From the NCBI GenBank assembly GCA_003491925.1, contig DNAU01000364.1, forward strand, positions 1 to 17,931: a stretch of 17,931 nucleotides of DNA. Reading direction: 5' to 3'. Shown one piece after another: positions 7,992 through 15,800 of the stretch. Made by a program: the position numbers and the translations under genes. The notes under the pieces are model-generated. The model was not told the DNA's origin. It ran no database searches and saw nothing but the letters and a program-made list of their open reading frames with translations. Each line of letters starts with the position of its first letter. Position 1 is the first letter of the stretch. Source of the DNA: Chloroflexota bacterium (lineage in GTDB: Bacteria; Chloroflexota; Dormibacteria; Aeolococcales; Aeolococcaceae).

Positions 7992-8061
7992 GTCGGGCCT
8001 TCCTCCAGCCGCTGGGGATCGGGTGGGCGAGGACCCACGAGGCCTCCGGCCGCCGTGTCCG

Positions 8062-10356
8062 TCACCGCTCGGCTCCCAGCAGGTGCTCGACCGCCGAGAG
8101 CAGCGCCGACTGGTCGAAGCCGCTCTTCACGATGTAGCCGTCGGCCCCACACTCCAGGCCGCGCCGGCGGTCCTCGTCGCTGCCCCGCGAGGTCAGGATG
8201 ATCACCGGGACCGAGGCGAGAGCCGGCTGGCCGCGGATCGCCGCGGTGAGCTGGAAGCCGTCCATCCGCGGCATCTGCACGTCGGTGAGCACCAGGTCGG
8301 GGCGCTCCTCGGAGATCCGGGTCAGCGCCTCCTCGCCGTTGGTGGCGACCGCGACCCGGTAACCGGCATTCTCGAAGATGGAGCGCTGCAGCTCACGGAC
8401 GGTGAGGGCGTCGTCGACCACCAGGATCGAGGCGGCGCGTCGGGCGACCGGCGCCTCCCGCCGACCCCCGTCGGCGGCTTCCAGGGAGCGGTCACCACTG
8501 TCCACGCGGCGAGCCCGCTCGATCAGGCCGGCGGCCTCCAAGACCAGCAGGATGCTGCCGTCGGGCTGCACACCGGCACCGGCGACCGCGGGCAGACGGG
8601 GGATGAGCTCCCCGAGCCCCTTGACCACGACGTCGCGCTGGTCGACGAGCTCGTCGACCTTGAACGCGTGGCTCCGGGTGAGACCGGCGACGACCACCGC
8701 CGGCCCCTCGACGCCGTTTCCGGTGCCGAGCACCGAGGCGAGGCTGCTGATCGGCACCGGGCGGCCCTCCACCATGGTCATCGCCCGCCCCCCGACGGTC
8801 GCCGACGGCTGGGGCGGCAGGACCGCCCGGACCGAGTGGAGCGGGATCGCGAAGGCCTGGCCGGCGGAGTTGATCACCAGGCAGCGGAGGGTCGCCATGG
8901 TGATCGGCACGGCGATCCGGAACTCGGTGCCGAGCCCGGGGTCAGATCGGACCTCGATGCGCCCGCGCACCGCGTTGAGACTGGCCCGGACCGCGTCCAG
9001 GCCGACGCCGCGCCCGGAGACGCCGGTCACCCTGGTGGCGGTGCTGAGGCCGGAGCGGAAGATCAGGTAGAGGGCGGCCTCGTCGTCCATCTCCATCGCG
9101 CTGCGGTCGGTGCTGCCGGCGGCCTCGCGAACCCTGGCCACGTCGATGCCACGCCCGTCGTCGCTGACCGCGATCACCACCTCGGATCCGAGCTGCATGG
9201 CGTGGAGCCGGATGATCCCCTCCATCGGTTTGCCGCGGAGGCGCCGCTCGTCGGGTGACTCGATGCCGTGGTCCACGGCGTTGCGGACCAGGTGGAGGAG
9301 GGGATCGGCGAGACGCTCCAGGACGCCACGATCGATCTCGGCGTCCTCGCCCCGGGTCTCGAAGCGCACCTCCTTGCCGCTCTCCCGAGCCAGGTCGCGC
9401 ACCGCCCGGCGGAGCCGCGGAGCCAGCGACATGACCGGGATCATCCGGGCGTGCAGGGCCAGCTCCTGCAGCTCGTTGAGGGACCGGACCAGGTCTCGAT
9501 ACTCGGTCATCCCGGACGGATCACGCTCCAGCCGCTCCAGCAGGGCACTGCCCAGGCGGAGGGTCGCGGCTGACGCCTCGCCGATCAGGCGGACCAGGTC
9601 GTCGATCCGGTGGACCGGGATCTGGACCATCTCGGCGGCGGCGGCCCGGGCCGGCTCGGTGGGACCCGGGACGGCGGCGGCCGCTGGTGCCTGGCCGGTC
9701 ACGGGATCGGGCCGGTGAGGGACGGCACCGCGATCGGCCTCCGGCTCCGGGCCGGCAGCGCTCCCGCCGACTTGGGGCGGCGGCTCGGGGGGCGACGGTG
9801 GCGGCGCGAGCGCGGCTGCCGGAGCCTGGCGCGCAGCGGCGCTGCGCCGAGGCCCAGGCTGCTCGGCGAGCGGGGCGGCGCTCGGGGGCGGGTCGGCGCT
9901 GGCCGGGGCAGCGGCCACCGGGGTCGGTGCGGCGGCTGCCTCGTCGCCCGCGGCGGGCGGCCCGCCCACGGCGATGCGGAGGCGCTGCTCGGCCTCGAAG
10001 GCGGCGTGCTCATGGTCCTCTCCCGCGACAGCGAGGGGGATGAGGATTCGGATGGCGTCGACCCCGGCCAGCACGGAGTCGATGAGGGGCGTGTCGACCC
10101 CACGCCGCTCGCGGCGGACCTCCTCCAGGAGATCCTCGAGGGCGTGGGCCACCCGGGCGACATGGGGCATCCCGACCACCGCGGCGCCCCCCTTGATGGT
10201 GTGGGCCTCGCGGAAGAGCGACGCCACCAGCTCAGGAGTTGCTCCACCCTTCTCCAGCTCCAGCAACTGGTCGACGAGCGTGTCCAGCCGGCCCTCCGCC
10301 TCGGTCGCGAACAGATGCTGGAAGTCGCCTTCGGCGACGGAATCGGAGCCGCTCAC
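8062..10356 (-). CDS. cheA: Hybrid CheA histidine kinase with C-terminal receiver (WspE-like)
   Basis: A 764-residue chemosensory kinase that takes the receptor signal through CheW and phosphorylates receiver domains. Domains in order: HPt/P1 (1-125) with phospho-H52 in REAHTIKGG; a Pro/Ala-rich linker (about 130-240) where the P2 domain would be; P3 dimerisation helices (about 243-305); P4 ATPase with LVRNAVDHGIE (N359), SDDGRGID (D399/D400) and GRGVGLDAV; P5 CheW-like regulatory domain (about 485-620); and a C-terminal receiver (643-764) with D648/D649, phospho-acceptor D692 in LTDVQMP, T722 and K744. The start is GTG at 10356, overlapping the cheW stop by 4 nt. CheA-REC fusions are typical of Wsp, Frz and other non-flagellar chemosensory systems, where the fused receiver can act as a phosphate sink or modulator. 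No separate CheY gene is nearby. Confidence 0.96.
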   Translation of the reverse strand: MSGSDSVAEGDFQHLFATEAEGRLDTLVDQLLELEKGGATPELVASLFREAHTIKGGAAVVGMPHVARVAHALEDLLEEVRRERRGVDTPLIDSVLAGVDAIRILIPLAVAGEDHEHAAFEAEQRLRIAVGGPPAAGDEAAAAPTPVAAAPASADPPPSAAPLAEQPGPRRSAAARQAPAAALAPPPSPPEPPPQVGGSAAGPEPEADRGAVPHRPDPVTGQAPAAAAVPGPTEPARAAAAEMVQIPVHRIDDLVRLIGEASAATLRLGSALLERLERDPSGMTEYRDLVRSLNELQELALHARMIPVMSLAPRLRRAVRDLARESGKEVRFETRGEDAEIDRGVLERLADPLLHLVRNAVDHGIESPDERRLRGKPMEGIIRLHAMQLGSEVVIAVSDDGRGIDVARVREAAGSTDRSAMEMDDEAALYLIFRSGLSTATRVTGVSGRGVGLDAVRASLNAVRGRIEVRSDPGLGTEFRIAVPITMATLRCLVINSAGQAFAIPLHSVRAVLPPQPSATVGGRAMTMVEGRPVPISSLASVLGTGNGVEGPAVVVAGLTRSHAFKVDELVDQRDVVVKGLGELIPRLPAVAGAGVQPDGSILLVLEAAGLIERARRVDSGDRSLEAADGGRREAPVARRAASILVVDDALTVRELQRSIFENAGYRVAVATNGEEALTRISEERPDLVLTDVQMPRMDGFQLTAAIRGQPALASVPVIILTSRGSDEDRRRGLECGADGYIVKSGFDQSALLSAVEHLLGAER

Positions 10357-10790
10357 CGCGAGATCCGTGCCGGGCTCAGCAGTGTCGAGACGTCGAGGGC
10401 GACGGCGAGCCGGGCGTCACCGATCAGGTAGGTCTCGGTGGTCCCCTCCATGTCGGAATGGCCCACCGATTCGTTCAGTCGGACTGTCTGCGGCATGTCG
10501 GTGGCCACCAGGCCGGCCGTCCCGTGGGCGGTCTCGACCAGCACCGCGTAGGGCTCCTCGGCCACCGGGCGCATCCCGAGGAGGAGCGAGGTGTCGAGCA
10601 GGGGGACGATGTCGCCGCGGACGTTGAAGACCCCCAGCACCACCGACGGCGAGGTCGGCAGCTCGGTCACCTTCGGGTCCACGACCACCTCGCGCACAGC
10701 CTCGAGCGGGAGCGCGTAGGTGTCGCTCCCCACCGGGATCAGCAGGGCGAGCTGCCCGGCATTCACGCTGGGCGCGGGCACGGTGGGCAC
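10353..10790 (-). CDS. cheW: CheW-like scaffold protein (first gene of chemosensory operon)
   Basis: A 145-residue single-domain CheW adaptor that should link receptor tips to the P5 domain of the CheA that follows. The signature GVFNVRGDIVPLLD (about 53-66) is close to the CheW consensus, and YALPLEAVREVV is the first-subdomain strand and helix. This copy is more canonical than the second CheW at 5201-5590, since it keeps the Asn and the NxRG order. The start is GTG at 10790 with AGGGG 6 nt upstream, inside a purine-rich GGGGGGAGAGGGG run. The stop overlaps the cheA GTG by 4 nt. As the first gene after a 515-bp intergenic stretch, it marks the probable 5' end of the operon. Confidence 0.93.
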   Translation of the reverse strand: MPTVPAPSVNAGQLALLIPVGSDTYALPLEAVREVVVDPKVTELPTSPSVVLGVFNVRGDIVPLLDTSLLLGMRPVAEEPYAVLVETAHGTAGLVATDMPQTVRLNESVGHSDMEGTTETYLIGDARLAVALDVSTLLSPARISR

Positions 10791-11305
10791 GTCAGACCCC
10801 TCTCCCCCCGGGTGACGTGAGCCGCGGATTGGGCAGGATCTTCACTTGGCGGTTTCCCCGGGCGGCGCATCCCAGTCGTCAGCTCCGATGACGCTGGGGG
10901 GCCATTCGACGGCGGCATCATTGCATGGGGGCTGTGAAAAGACGGACACGGCCTGACGAGAGTCCGTGACGGGGGTCGACGGCCGGAGGGCTGGCGCGGC
11001 CCGGAAGCGTGGTCCGGCTCTGCACCGGCAACCTCGGGGAGCCTTTGCGTTTACTGTCGCTCGGCAGTGGCAACGGCCAATTCTGGGACCCGATGTGGCC
11101 CCTGCTGCAGGCCTCGAAGGGCTCCGTCGCGAGCCCGGCAACAGCAGTCCGAGCGGCACCGCGCAGATTGCAATCGCAGGGACCCTGACGGAACCGGTCG
11201 GGCTGATCACGGCCGCCGCTCGACCCTCCCGACGGGCGCGTCCGGCCCCGAGGTGCACACTGGGAGGAGCCCGGATCTGGTGTCAAGTTCAGGGGGAGCC
11301 GCAGG
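10791..11305. other. 515-bp divergent intergenic region between che-type operon and Grx-TrxR gene
   Basis: No credible gene is seen here on either strand. Open frames crossing it have no recognisable domain, and the ones I looked at carry no clear ribosome binding site. It must hold the promoters of both the chemosensory operon (minus) and the reductase (plus), but I could not identify a convincing -35/-10 pair. It contains a weak hairpin at 10942-10967. GC varies from about 62% (11041-11100) to 78% (10981-11040). It is unusually long for this window, where other divergent gaps are 40 and 150 bp, so it may carry a leader RNA or regulator sites. Confidence 0.5.
10937..10967 (-). terminator. 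Weak hairpin followed by TTTT on the minus strand
   Basis: Read on the minus strand, ACGGAC (10967-10962) pairs with GTCCGT (10947-10942) across a 14-nt loop. C and then four T residues (10940-10937) follow. It lies about 150 nt upstream of the cheW start, so it could be a terminator or attenuator in the leader of the chemosensory operon. The stem is only 6 bp and the T run is short, so this is tentative. Confidence 0.2.
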
Positions 11306-12511
11306 ATGGCAGAGATCACCGTGTACGGGGCGCCCTGGTGCCCCGACTGCAAGCGGTCCAAGAAGTTCCTCGCCGAGCACCGAGTTCCCTTCCGCTGGGT
11401 GGACGTCGACGAGGACGCCGAGGGGCTCCGCTTCATCGAGGAGCTCCAGAAGGGCGGACGGACGATTCCCACGATCGTCTTTCCGGAGGGCAACCACCTC
11501 CTGCAGCCTTCCGATGGCGACCTCGCGCGGCGGCTGGGCCTGAAGCTGGAGGCGGACCGGGCCGCCTACGACCTGGCCATCGTCGGCGGAGGCCCGGCCG
11601 GGCTCGCCGCGGCCATCTACGCGGCTCGGGAGGGGATCAGCGCCCTGGTGGTCGACCGCAGCGCCCTGGGTGGCCAGGCCGAGGTCACCGAGAGGGTGGA
11701 CAACTACCCGGGATTCCCCGACGGCATCGGGGGTTCCGAGCTGGCCGAGAGGTTCGTCACCCAGGCGCGGCGCTACGGCGTGGAGATGCTGGCGGCCGTG
11801 GGGGTCGATGGCCTGGAACCGGACGGCAGCCACACCGTGCTGCGCCTCGCCGGAGGTCAGCGGGTGTGCGCCCAGGCGGTGCTGGTCGCCACCGGCTCCT
11901 CCTACCGGCGGCTCGGCGTCCCCGGGGAGGACGAGCTGATCGGCGCTGGCGTCCACTTCTGCGCGACCTGCGACGGTCCCTTCTACAAGGGAGCGGAGGA
12001 GCTGCTGGTGGTGGGAGGCGGCAACTCCGGGCTCGAGGAGGGGATGTTCCTCAGCCAGTTCGCCGATCGGATCCGGCTCGTCGAGTTCGCCCCCGAGCTG
12101 AAGGCCTCGCGGCTGCTCCAGGACAAGGTGCGCTCCGATCCCAAGTTCGCCATCCACACCAACACCGAGGTGGTCGAGCTCCGGGGCCGGCCCAAGCTGG
12201 AGGAGGTGGTCGCCCGCGACCGCACGAGCGGCGAGGAGTTCCGCTGGCACCCGCGAGGGGCCTTCGTCTTCATCGGGCTCGACCCCAACTCCGCGTTCCT
12301 GAAGGGCACCGTGGACCTGGACCGCTGGGGCTTCGTGGTCACGGACGGATACGCCACGTCGACGTCGGGTGTCTTCTGTGCCGGCGACGTCCGGGCGGGG
12401 TCGACCAAGCAGCTCGGTGCCGCGGTCGGCGAGGGGATCGCCGCCCTCCTGGAGATCAGGCGGCACCTGGAGAGGTCACGCGAGATCGCCCCCCACATGG
12501 TGAACGCCTGA
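11306..12511 (+). CDS. Glutaredoxin-thioredoxin reductase fusion flavoprotein
   Basis: A 401-residue cytoplasmic disulfide oxidoreductase. Residues 1-77 are a glutaredoxin-like thioredoxin fold with active site CPDC (C12, C15) and the cis-Pro segment TIPTIVFP. Residues 88-390 are a low-molecular-weight thioredoxin reductase: FAD motif GGGPAGL (94-100), redox pair CATC (C219, C222), nucleotide-binding GGGNSG (237-242) and the FAD-end GDVRAGSTKQLGAAVGEG (360-377). The HRRxxxR motif that grips the 2'-phosphate of NADPH is absent; VEFAPELKAS stands in its place. The enzyme may therefore use NADH or another donor. The fusion suggests the reductase passes electrons to its own N-terminal redox domain. 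The ATG at 11306 has GGGGAG 7 nt upstream. It is transcribed divergently from the chemosensory operon. Confidence 0.92.
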   Translation: MAEITVYGAPWCPDCKRSKKFLAEHRVPFRWVDVDEDAEGLRFIEELQKGGRTIPTIVFPEGNHLLQPSDGDLARRLGLKLEADRAAYDLAIVGGGPAGLAAAIYAAREGISALVVDRSALGGQAEVTERVDNYPGFPDGIGGSELAERFVTQARRYGVEMLAAVGVDGLEPDGSHTVLRLAGGQRVCAQAVLVATGSSYRRLGVPGEDELIGAGVHFCATCDGPFYKGAEELLVVGGGNSGLEEGMFLSQFADRIRLVEFAPELKASRLLQDKVRSDPKFAIHTNTEVVELRGRPKLEEVVARDRTSGEEFRWHPRGAFVFIGLDPNSAFLKGTVDLDRWGFVVTDGYATSTSGVFCAGDVRAGSTKQLGAAVGEGIAALLEIRRHLERSREIAPHMVNA

Positions 12512-12541
12512 GGCGCGCCCTGCCCACCGGACCACCCACCG

Positions 12542-12562
12542 CCGTTCCGGGTACCGTTCCGG
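12542..12562 (+). promoter_or_regulatory. 9-bp direct repeat upstream of the dehydrogenase gene
   Basis: CCGTTCCGG occurs twice, at 12542-12550 and 12554-12562, separated by GTA. The 12-bp period, close to one helical turn, and the position about 35-55 bp upstream of the dehydrogenase start fit an operator or promoter-proximal protein site. No regulator is assigned, and chance occurrence in GC-rich DNA is possible. Confidence 0.22.
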
Positions 12563-12596
12563 TCGTGCGCAGCCCTCACCCCCTGGTCCCCAGCTG

Positions 12597-13829
12597 ATGC
12601 TCGGCCTTCTCTTCGATCCCCGCCCGGTGCAGCTCGCCGTCGCGGGTGCCCTCAGCCGGGTGGACCCGCTGCTCGCGCTCAGCGGCCCCAGCCCTCTCGG
12701 CCTCCGCCGCCTGCCCGACCCGGACCCCCCTGGCCTCGACTGGGTCACCCTGGAGCCGGTCCTCACCGGGGTGTGCGGCAGCGACGTCACCCAGGCCACC
12801 CTCCAGGCCGACTGGGACAACCCGCTCTCCGGCCTGGTCTCCTTCCCCCATGTGATGGGCCACGAGATCGTGGCGCGCGTCAGCGACCCGGCGGGATCGG
12901 CCCTCACGGCGGGCGAGATCGTGGTGGTCAACCCCTGGCTCGGGTGCGCGCCCCGCGGGCTCCCACCGTGCACCGCCTGCGCCGACGGGATGCTGCCTCT
13001 CTGCGCCCACCAGGGCGAGCCGATCCCGGGCGTCGCGGGGAGCGGCATCCACACCGGCAACATCCGCGGCCTGCCCGGGGGGATGGGAACCCGGATGGTC
13101 GCCCACCGCTCCCAGCTGCACCGGCTGCCCGACGGGCTGCGGCCCCGCGCCGGGGTGCTCGCGGACCCCCTGGCGGTGGGGATCCACGCGACCGATCAGG
13201 CCCTGGCCGGAGAGCCGGTGGCCGGCGACGATCTCGTCGTCGTCCTCGGCGCCGGCACGATCGGGTTGGGGGTCGCCGCCTCGCTGCGCCGGCGTCGCGC
13301 CGGTCGGGTCATGGTCAGCGCGGCCTGGCCGTACCAGCCCGCCCTGGTGGCGGCGCTGGGCGCGGAGACCATCTCCCACCATCCCCGCGCCGTGGTGAAC
13401 CGCATCGCCGAGGCCACAGGGGGCCGGCTCAGCCGGCCATGGCGCGGCCTCCCCTGGCTCATCTCTGGGGGGGCCGCGGCGGTGGTCGACGCGGTGGGCA
13501 GCACCGGCACCGCCGAGCTGTCGCTCGCGATCGTCCGCCCGGGAGGGACGGTGGTGCGGGTCGGGGTCGGACGGGCCCGGCGCAGCCAGGCCACCCTCAC
13601 CTACTTCAAGGAGGTCACCGTGGTGGGGTCCAACGGGTACCGCCGCCAGGACCTCGACACCGCGCTCGCCATGCTCGCCGGGGGGGATCTCCCCTGGCAG
13701 GAGTGGCTGACGCACCGCTTCCCCCTCAGCGAATGGCGCAGCGCGTTCCGCACCGCCGCCCGGCCGCAGCTGCATGCGGCGATCAAGGTCACCATCGCCA
13801 TCCATCCCGCCGCAGAGCCGAGGGCGTAG
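12597..13829 (+). CDS. Zinc-dependent medium-chain alcohol/polyol dehydrogenase-like protein
   Basis: A 410-residue MDR-superfamily oxidoreductase, likely NAD(P)-dependent on an alcohol or polyol substrate. Catalytic zinc ligands are C60 in GVCGSD and H89/E90 in MGHE. A structural zinc site is formed by four cysteines, C117, C125, C128 and C136. The Rossmann motif is LGAGTIGLG (217-225). ADPLAVGIHA (189-198) is the usual segment linking the domains. An insertion rich in Gly (GSGIHTGNIRGLPGGMG, about 148-164) precedes the second half. The ATG at 12597 has no evident Shine-Dalgarno sequence, so the exact start is uncertain. It lies 85 bp after the reductase and 83 bp before the short-chain dehydrogenase on the same strand. 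The substrate cannot be named from sequence. Confidence 0.88.
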   Translation: MLGLLFDPRPVQLAVAGALSRVDPLLALSGPSPLGLRRLPDPDPPGLDWVTLEPVLTGVCGSDVTQATLQADWDNPLSGLVSFPHVMGHEIVARVSDPAGSALTAGEIVVVNPWLGCAPRGLPPCTACADGMLPLCAHQGEPIPGVAGSGIHTGNIRGLPGGMGTRMVAHRSQLHRLPDGLRPRAGVLADPLAVGIHATDQALAGEPVAGDDLVVVLGAGTIGLGVAASLRRRRAGRVMVSAAWPYQPALVAALGAETISHHPRAVVNRIAEATGGRLSRPWRGLPWLISGGAAAVVDAVGSTGTAELSLAIVRPGGTVVRVGVGRARRSQATLTYFKEVTVVGSNGYRRQDLDTALAMLAGGDLPWQEWLTHRFPLSEWRSAFRTAARPQLHAAIKVTIAIHPAAEPRA

Positions 13830-13849
13830 GCTCACCCGGAGTCGAAGCG

Positions 13850-13881
13850 CCGGTTCGCGTGCGGACTCGCGCGCGAGCCGG
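13850..13881 (+). terminator. Stable GC-rich hairpin between the two dehydrogenase genes
   Basis: CCGGTTCGCG (13850-13859) pairs with CGCGAGCCGG (13872-13881), a 10-bp stem with one G-U pair and a 12-nt loop. It starts 21 bp after the MDR stop. There is no T run after it, so it may be a non-canonical terminator of the kind often seen in very GC-rich genomes, or structure in the leader of the next gene. Confidence 0.3.
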
Positions 13882-13912
13882 GGCGGCCGGAGCGGGAACC
13901 TGGGAGACGGTC

Positions 13913-14794
13913 ATGCAGGATTGGACAGGGGTCGCCGGCAAGCGGGTGATCATCACCGGGGCGACCCGCGGCATCGGGCTGGCCGCGGCCTGCGAGCTCG
14001 CCCGCCGGGACGCGCGTCTCTCCATCGTCGCCCGCAGCGAGTCGCGGGCCGGCGCCGCTGTGACCCGGATCACGGCCGCGGGCGGAGCCGGCACCGAGGT
14101 CCAGGTGCTCGATGCCGATCTCAGCTCGCAGGCGTCGGTCCGCACGCTGGCGGCGGAGATCCTGGCCGGCCATCCCAGGATCGACGTGCTGATCAACAAC
14201 GCCGGCGCCATCTACGGCTCCCGACAGCTCACCGTGGACGGCCTGGAGCTGACCTGGGCGGTCAACCACCTCGCCCCCTTCCTGCTCACCAACCTGCTGC
14301 TCGAGCGCATCCGGGCCAGCGCTCCCGCCCGGATCATCACCACCAGCTCGGGCGCCCACCACGGCGCGCACGTCCCCTTCGACGACATGAACGCGGAGAG
14401 GGGGTATCGGGGGCGGGGATTCGGCCGCTACGGGGAGACCAAGCTGGCCAACATCCTCTTCACCGTCGAGCTGGCCCGGCGCCTGGAGGGGACGGGCGTG
14501 ACCGCCAACTGCTTCCACCCCGGCTTCGTGGCCAGCGGCTTCAACCGCAACAACGGCGGGCTCATGGCCTTCGGCATGAGCCTCGCCCGACCCTTCGCCC
14601 GCAGCCCGGAGAAGGGCGCCGACACGCTGGTGTGGCTCGCCGACTCGGCGGAGGTCTCCGCGGAGAGCGGCGGGTACTTCGCCAATCGCCGGCGGAGCAT
14701 GCCGAGCGCCGCCGCCCAGGACCTGGCGGTCGCCCGCCGGCTGTGGGAGGTCAGCGAGGAGCAGACCGGAGCGAGGGCGGCAACCGCTCCCTGA
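13913..14794 (+). CDS. Short-chain dehydrogenase/reductase, retinol-dehydrogenase-like
   Basis: A 293-residue classical SDR expected to oxidise or reduce a carbonyl/alcohol with NAD(P). The cofactor motif is TGATRGIG (15-22), DADL (67-70) follows the third strand, and NNAG is at 95-98. The catalytic residues are S145/S146 in TTSSG and Y173/K177 in YGETK. The pattern LTVDGLELTWAVNHLAPFLLT and the HPGFV segment after the active site resemble the RDH/WWOX-like subgroup that acts on hydrophobic substrates. Arg at 41 after the second strand hints at NADPH use. The ATG at 13913 has GGGAGA about 6 nt upstream; the reading frame stays open far upstream but only through antisense-like, domain-free sequence. 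It is followed by the methyltransferase after 10 bp, so the two are probably cotranscribed. Confidence 0.9.
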   Translation: MQDWTGVAGKRVIITGATRGIGLAAACELARRDARLSIVARSESRAGAAVTRITAAGGAGTEVQVLDADLSSQASVRTLAAEILAGHPRIDVLINNAGAIYGSRQLTVDGLELTWAVNHLAPFLLTNLLLERIRASAPARIITTSSGAHHGAHVPFDDMNAERGYRGRGFGRYGETKLANILFTVELARRLEGTGVTANCFHPGFVASGFNRNNGGLMAFGMSLARPFARSPEKGADTLVWLADSAEVSAESGGYFANRRRSMPSAAAQDLAVARRLWEVSEEQTGARAATAP

Positions 14795-14804
14795 CAATCC
14801 GCCC

Positions 14805-15791
14805 ATGACGATGCCGCTGCCCGGCTGGGCACGATCGCTGGCCGGCGAGACGGCCGCCCTGCGGCTCCGCCTCGCCGCGCGGCGCCCGTCTCCCACGCCG
14901 GCGCCCGATCCTGGGAATGTCGCGGTCACGGTGCGGCACCCCGCCGCCGTGGACCTCGACCGCCGGATGCCGCTCTGCAAGCTCTGCGAGCTGGAGGACT
15001 GGCGAGACCCGCGGCGGGTCGCGGCGATCCGGCGCTGCCTCCCCTACCTCAGCGCGGTCGCGGCCGACTTCCCCAGGGGAATGGAGCACCGCAAGCATTG
15101 GGAGTTCGCCCAGCTGCTGGCGGGAATCGAGGAGCTGGCCGCACTCCGCGAGGACGGCCTGGTGCTCTCGGTGGGCGCCGGCCACGAGGAGCCCGTCTAC
15201 GAGCTGACCAACCGCGCGCGCTGGGTCTTCGCGACCGACGTCTACGGCGGGGGGCGGTTCCGGTCCCTCGAGGGGGACGGCCGGATGCTGGTCGACCCCG
15301 ACCGCTTCGCGCGGCTCCCCTACCGGCGAGACCGGCTGGTGGTGCAGTGGATGGACGGCCTCGATCTCCACCACGAGGACGGCACCTTCGACGTCGCGTT
15401 CTCGCTCAGCTCCATCGAGCACTTCGGGGGTTTGCACGCGGCGAGGGAGGCGCTGCGGGAGATGGCCCGGGTCGTGCGCCCGGGGGGCTCCGTCGCGGTC
15501 GCGACCGAGTGCGTGGTGAACGGCGTCGCCGGTCACCGCGGTCGTGGTCTGGCCCTCTTCACCCCGGGGGAGATCACCGAGCTGGCACGCGCCTGCCCCA
15601 ACCTGGAGCTGGTGGAACCGATCGACTTCGGGATCAGCCCGGCCACCATGGGCAAGGTCAAGCCGCTCTCCGAAGCCCTGCTGGAGGCGCGGCGTGGCGT
15701 CACCGACTACCCCGCGATCGTCTTCGAGCACCGCGGCCGGCAGTTCACCTCGGTCTTCCTCTTCCTGCGGAAGCGCGGCGGGGACCGCTGA
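14805..15791 (+). CDS. Class I SAM-dependent methyltransferase
   Basis: A 328-residue protein with a Rossmann-type methyltransferase core. Motif I is LSVGAGHEEPVYEL (121-134), the post-I acidic residue lies in ATDVY (143-147), and motif IV-like FDVAFSLSSIEHFGG (195-209) is followed by RVVRPGGSVAVAT (222-234), typical of the Methyltransf_11 type. The first ~115 residues have no assigned domain and include a CxxC (C58, C61) in PLCKLCELEDW. The methyl acceptor is unknown. Similar enzymes occur near glycan and secondary-metabolite genes, but nothing here fixes a role. The start was set at the ATG at 14805, 10 bp after the SDR stop; another in-frame ATG lies at 14811, and neither has a strong ribosome binding site. 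Confidence 0.85.
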   Translation: MTMPLPGWARSLAGETAALRLRLAARRPSPTPAPDPGNVAVTVRHPAAVDLDRRMPLCKLCELEDWRDPRRVAAIRRCLPYLSAVAADFPRGMEHRKHWEFAQLLAGIEELAALREDGLVLSVGAGHEEPVYELTNRARWVFATDVYGGGRFRSLEGDGRMLVDPDRFARLPYRRDRLVVQWMDGLDLHHEDGTFDVAFSLSSIEHFGGLHAAREALREMARVVRPGGSVAVATECVVNGVAGHRGRGLALFTPGEITELARACPNLELVEPIDFGISPATMGKVKPLSEALLEARRGVTDYPAIVFEHRGRQFTSVFLFLRKRGGDR

Positions 15792-15800
15792 CGACGGGCC

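Noticed and set aside
10990..11110. Possible c-di-GMP (GEMM-I) riboswitch on the minus strand, from an ACGCAAAG stretch near 11045 and TTGCCGG nearby
   Set aside because: The GCAAAC segment, the tetraloop stem and the second hairpin between the conserved blocks could not be found. A covariance-model search would settle it.
10842..11258. Minus-strand 138-codon frame in the intergenic region
   Set aside because: No domain, unlikely composition and no sign of conservation or a ribosome binding site; treated as non-coding.
10966..12597. 543-codon plus-strand open frame across the intergenic region and reductase
   Set aside because: It covers the Grx-TrxR gene in another frame and has Arg/Gly-rich sequence without motifs; the 11306-12511 frame has every family motif.
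12773..13912. Extension of the short-chain dehydrogenase to an upstream ATG at 12773
   Set aside because: It would overlap the whole MDR dehydrogenase in another frame; the ATG at 13913 has a ribosome binding site and the cofactor fold starts right after it.
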